Of a DNA stretch of 64,000 nucleotides, positions 61,489 to 64,000 are shown one piece after another (position 1 is the stretch's first letter; each line of letters opens with the position of its first letter). Source of the stretch: Thermus neutrinimicus (GTDB lineage Bacteria > Deinococcota > Deinococci > Deinococcales > Thermaceae); assembly GCF_022760955.1 (NCBI RefSeq), contig NZ_JAKTNU010000004.1:1-64000 (forward strand), given 5' to 3'. The position numbers and the translations under genes were made by a program. The notes below the pieces were generated by a model. It did no database searches, was not told where the DNA came from, and was given only the letters and a program-made list of their open reading frames with translations.

Positions 61489-63672
61489 ATGGTGGTATCC
61501 GTCCCGGCCCTTTGGGAAAAGCTTGCGCCCCTTCTAGATTACCTCCCGGCAGGGGAGCGGGAAAAGGTGCGGGAGGCCTACCTCTTCGCCGAAGAGGCCC
61601 ACCGGGGCCAAGTGCGGAAAAGCGGGGAGCCCTACATCACCCATCCGGTGGCGGTGGCGGAGATCCTGGCCTCCTTGCGCATGGATGCGGATACGGTGAT
61701 GGCGGGCCTCCTCCACGACACCCTGGAGGACTGCGGGGTGGCCCCCGAGGAGCTGGAAAGGCGCTTTGGCCCTGGGGTGCGCAGGCTGGTGGAGGGGGAG
61801 ACCAAGGTCAGCAAGCTCTACAAGCTGGCCAACCTCGAGGGGGAGGAAAAGCGGGCCGAGGACCTCCGCCAGATGTTCATCGCCATGGCGGAGGACGTGC
61901 GCATCATCATCGTGAAGCTGGCGGACCGCCTCCACAACCTCCGCACCCTGGAGCACATGCCTCCCGAGAAAAAACGGCGCATCGCCCAGGAAACCCTGGA
62001 GATCTACGCCCCCCTGGCCCACCGCCTGGGGATGGGGCAGCTTAAGTGGGAGCTGGAGGACCTCTCCTTCCGCTACCTGCACCCCGAGGCCTACCACGCC
62101 CTCCTCTCCCGCATCCAGGAAACCCAGGAGGCCCGGGAAGAGATCATCCGCAAGGCCATGGCGGCCCTGGAGGAAGCCCTAAGGCGGGACGAACTACTCC
62201 AGGCCCAGCTCCAAGGCTTTGAGGTGACGGGCCGCCCCAAGCATCTCTACTCCATCTGGAAGAAGATGGAGCGGGAGGGGAAGGCCCTGGAGCAGATCTA
62301 CGACCTGCTGGCGGTCCGGGTCATCCTGGACCCCAAGCCCGCCCCCACAGAGGAGGGCAAGGCCCTGAGGGAAAAGCAGGTCTGCTACCACGTGCTGGGC
62401 CTGGTCCACGCCCTGTGGCAACCCATCCCCGGAAGGGTCAAGGACTACATCGCCGTCCCCAAGCCCAACGGCTACCAGTCCCTCCACACCACGGTCATCG
62501 CCCTGGAAGGGCTTCCCCTGGAGGTGCAGATCCGCACCCAGAAGATGCACCGCATCGCCGAGTACGGGATCGCCGCCCACTGGCTTTACAAGGAGGGCCT
62601 CACCGACCCTGAGGAGCTAAAACGGCGGGTTTCCTGGCTTAAAAGCATCCAGGAGTGGCAGCAGGAGTTTTCCAGTTCCCGGGAGTTCGTGGAGGCGGTG
62701 ACCCGGGACCTATTGGGCGGGAGGGTCTTCGTCTTCACCCCCAAGGGGCGGATCATCAACCTGCCCAAGGGGGCTACCCCCGTGGACTTCGCCTACCACA
62801 TCCACACGGAGGTGGGGCACCACATGGTGGGGGCCAAGGTGAACGGGCGCATCGTTCCCCTCTCCTACGAGTTGCAAAACGGGGAGATCGTGGAGATCCT
62901 CACCAGCAAAAACGCCCACCCCTCCAAGGACTGGCTGGAGTTCGCCAAGACCCGGAGCGCCAAGAGCAAGATCCGCCAGTACTTCCGCACCCAGGAGCGC
63001 CAGGAAACCCTGGAACGGGGGCAGAACCTCCTGGAGCGCTACCTGAAGCGCCGCGGCCTCCCCAAGCCCAGCGACAGCCAGCTGGAGGAGGCCGCCAGGA
63101 GGCTGGGCCTCACCCCTTCCCCTGAGGAGCTTTACCTGGCCCTGGTCCTAAACCGCCTCACCCCCAAGCAGGTGGCGGAAAAGCTTTACCCCAAGGCCCT
63201 CCTCAAGCCGGAGAAGCCCAAGCCACCCCCCAGGAACGAGTGGGGGATCCGCCTGGAGCAGGACCTGCAGGCCCCCATCCGCCTGGCCTCCTGTTGCGAG
63301 CCCATGAAGGGGGACGCCATCCTGGGCTTCGTTACCCGGGGCCGGGGGGTTACCATCCACCGGGCGGACTGCCCCAACCTGCGCCGCATCCTCCAGGGGC
63401 CGGAGGCCGACCGGGTCATGGGGGCCTACTGGGAGGGGGTGGGGGGGAAGGTGGCCACCCTCGAGGTCCTGGCCCAGGACCGCGCCGGCCTCCTGCGGGA
63501 CGTGATGCAGGTGGTGGCCGAGGCGGGGAAGAGCGCCTTGGGCTCGGAAACCCGGATCCTTGGCCCCTTGGCCCGCATCCGCCTCCGCCTCATCCTTCAG
63601 GATGGGGAGCGGGAATCCCTGGTCCAGGCCATAAAGGGCGTGAAAAGCGTGCAGGAGGTGCGCTGGGTCTAG
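61489..63672 (+). CDS. rel: Bifunctional (p)ppGpp synthetase/hydrolase (Rel/SpoT)
   Basis: 727 aa. HD hydrolase domain (HPVAVAEIL, LLHDTLEDC, LADRLHNLRTL), synthetase domain (RPKHLYSIWKKM, AVRVIL, YIAVPKPNGYQSLHT), TGS (VFVFTPKGRIINLPKGATPVDFAYHIHTEVGHH), a Cys-containing conserved domain (ASCCEPMKGDAILGFVTRGRGVTIHRADCPNL) and a C-terminal ACT domain. Both active sites look intact, so it should make and degrade the alarmone. TACACT (61478-61483) is 5 nt before ATG 61489. Confidence 0.95.
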   Translation: MVVSVPALWEKLAPLLDYLPAGEREKVREAYLFAEEAHRGQVRKSGEPYITHPVAVAEILASLRMDADTVMAGLLHDTLEDCGVAPEELERRFGPGVRRLVEGETKVSKLYKLANLEGEEKRAEDLRQMFIAMAEDVRIIIVKLADRLHNLRTLEHMPPEKKRRIAQETLEIYAPLAHRLGMGQLKWELEDLSFRYLHPEAYHALLSRIQETQEAREEIIRKAMAALEEALRRDELLQAQLQGFEVTGRPKHLYSIWKKMEREGKALEQIYDLLAVRVILDPKPAPTEEGKALREKQVCYHVLGLVHALWQPIPGRVKDYIAVPKPNGYQSLHTTVIALEGLPLEVQIRTQKMHRIAEYGIAAHWLYKEGLTDPEELKRRVSWLKSIQEWQQEFSSSREFVEAVTRDLLGGRVFVFTPKGRIINLPKGATPVDFAYHIHTEVGHHMVGAKVNGRIVPLSYELQNGEIVEILTSKNAHPSKDWLEFAKTRSAKSKIRQYFRTQERQETLERGQNLLERYLKRRGLPKPSDSQLEEAARRLGLTPSPEELYLALVLNRLTPKQVAEKLYPKALLKPEKPKPPPRNEWGIRLEQDLQAPIRLASCCEPMKGDAILGFVTRGRGVTIHRADCPNLRRILQGPEADRVMGAYWEGVGGKVATLEVLAQDRAGLLRDVMQVVAEAGKSALGSETRILGPLARIRLRLILQDGERESLVQAIKGVKSVQEVRWV

Positions 63673-63677
63673 GTCGG

Positions 63678-64000
63678 CTAGAGGAGCTTTAGCCAAACCT
63701 CCCGCATCCTCGGCCCGTCGAACTCCGCCAGGAACACCTGCTGCCAGCGGCCAAGCCGAAGCCTTCCTCCCTCCGCAGGGAGGAGGAGGTGCACCCCGGT
63801 GAGGAGGCTTTTCAGGTGGGCGTGGGAGTTCCCCTCCGCATGCCGGTCCTTGGGATGCACCCTGGGGGCCAGCTCCTCCAGGCGGGCCATGAGGTCGTGG
63901 GCCACATGGGGGTCCGCCCCCTCCTGTACGGTCAGGCCACAGGTGGTGTGGGGAACGAAGAGGTAGACCAAGCCGGTGTGTCCGGCCAAAGCCTCCTCCA
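63678..64000 (-). CDS. YjbQ/UPF0047 family protein (partial at the window edge)
   Basis: About 107 codons are visible; the N-terminal 25-30 residues lie outside the window. Family landmarks: VYLFVPHTTCGLTVQEGADPHVAHDLMARLEELAPR, HAEGNSHAHLKSLLTG, and LGRWQQVFLAEFDGPRMREVWLKLL. The conserved His, Asn-Ser and Glu residues are in place. Members complement thiamin-phosphate synthase mutants weakly; the true role is uncertain. Convergent with rel, 5 nt apart. Confidence 0.88.
   Translation of the reverse strand, partial: EEALAGHTGLVYLFVPHTTCGLTVQEGADPHVAHDLMARLEELAPRVHPKDRHAEGNSHAHLKSLLTGVHLLLPAEGGRLRLGRWQQVFLAEFDGPRMREVWLKLL

Overview
The window is high-GC DNA (roughly two thirds G+C by eye) whose proteins look throughout like Thermus (Deinococcota). 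Indicators are the CarD/TetR pair, a Thermus-type seven-iron ferredoxin, a Cys-rich second DnaJ, a Thermus-type HemQ/Cld protein, PEGA-repeat and bactofilin proteins, and a large share of genes whose start codon lies only 6-7 nt after a TANNNT -10 box (leaderless mRNAs). Genes are dense, often overlapping by 4-26 bp. I see no phage, insertion sequence, CRISPR array, rRNA or replication origin. One tRNA gene (Ala, GGC) is present.

Layout: 0.1-5.1 kb holds a TetR regulator coupled to carD, a TenA-like protein with ispE and ispD (isoprenoid precursors), uppP (undecaprenyl-PP recycling) and a class V aminotransferase behind a probable attenuator. 5.3-10.5 kb holds dnaJ2, csp, an acetyltransferase, ferredoxin, a membrane CBS-like protein with a nucleotidyltransferase, and a PEGA-repeat secreted protein. 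10.6-13.7 kb is an envelope/lipid operon read leftward: M23 peptidase, bactofilin, accD, accA. 13.7-17.9 kb holds a pyrimidine-nucleoside phosphorylase, a Uma2-type protein, the relic of a ribbon-helix-helix antitoxin, pilT and panC. 18.5-22.9 kb is the operon rplU-rpmA-obg-nadD-yqeK-lcp-rsfS.

23.0-35.7 kb is a surface polysaccharide locus read leftward. wbpA, wbpB, wbpD, wbpE and a WbpI-like epimerase form what looks like a full route to UDP-2,3-diacetamido-2,3-dideoxymannuronic acid, followed by a Wzx flippase, two glycosyltransferases, a Wzy-like polymerase, an initiating sugar-phosphate transferase and a Wzz-like chain-length protein. The Wzx, polymerase and one glycosyltransferase genes are visibly AT-richer, suggesting acquired DNA. 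35.8-42.0 kb contains LptD-like, LptA-like and LptF/G-like genes around an O-antigen-ligase-like gene, a small membrane-anchored protein and a tail-anchored hendecad coiled-coil protein: an apparent glycolipid/polysaccharide export set.

42.0-50.0 kb: tRNA-Ala and secG, a threonine/serine dehydratase, formate-THF ligase, then the leftward arginine cluster argG-argH-argA-type NAGS-(hicB and broken hicA)-carA, preceded by a good ARG-box match. 50.1-55.4 kb is the 2-oxoglutarate dehydrogenase operon (E1-E2-E3). 55.5-64.0 kb: enoyl-CoA hydratase-ruvA, a HemQ/Cld gene with a shorter Cld-like companion, mscS with a 773-aa coiled-coil protein, a Rel (p)ppGpp enzyme and a truncated YjbQ gene at the right edge.

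Most notable: the window-wide leaderless promoter grammar, including divergent gene pairs that share or overlap one -10 element; a candidate ribosome-mediated attenuator with an 8-codon leader peptide before the aminotransferase; decayed toxin-antitoxin genes lodged between housekeeping genes; and the Lpt-like/polysaccharide cluster. All identifications come from reading the sequence; no database search was run.
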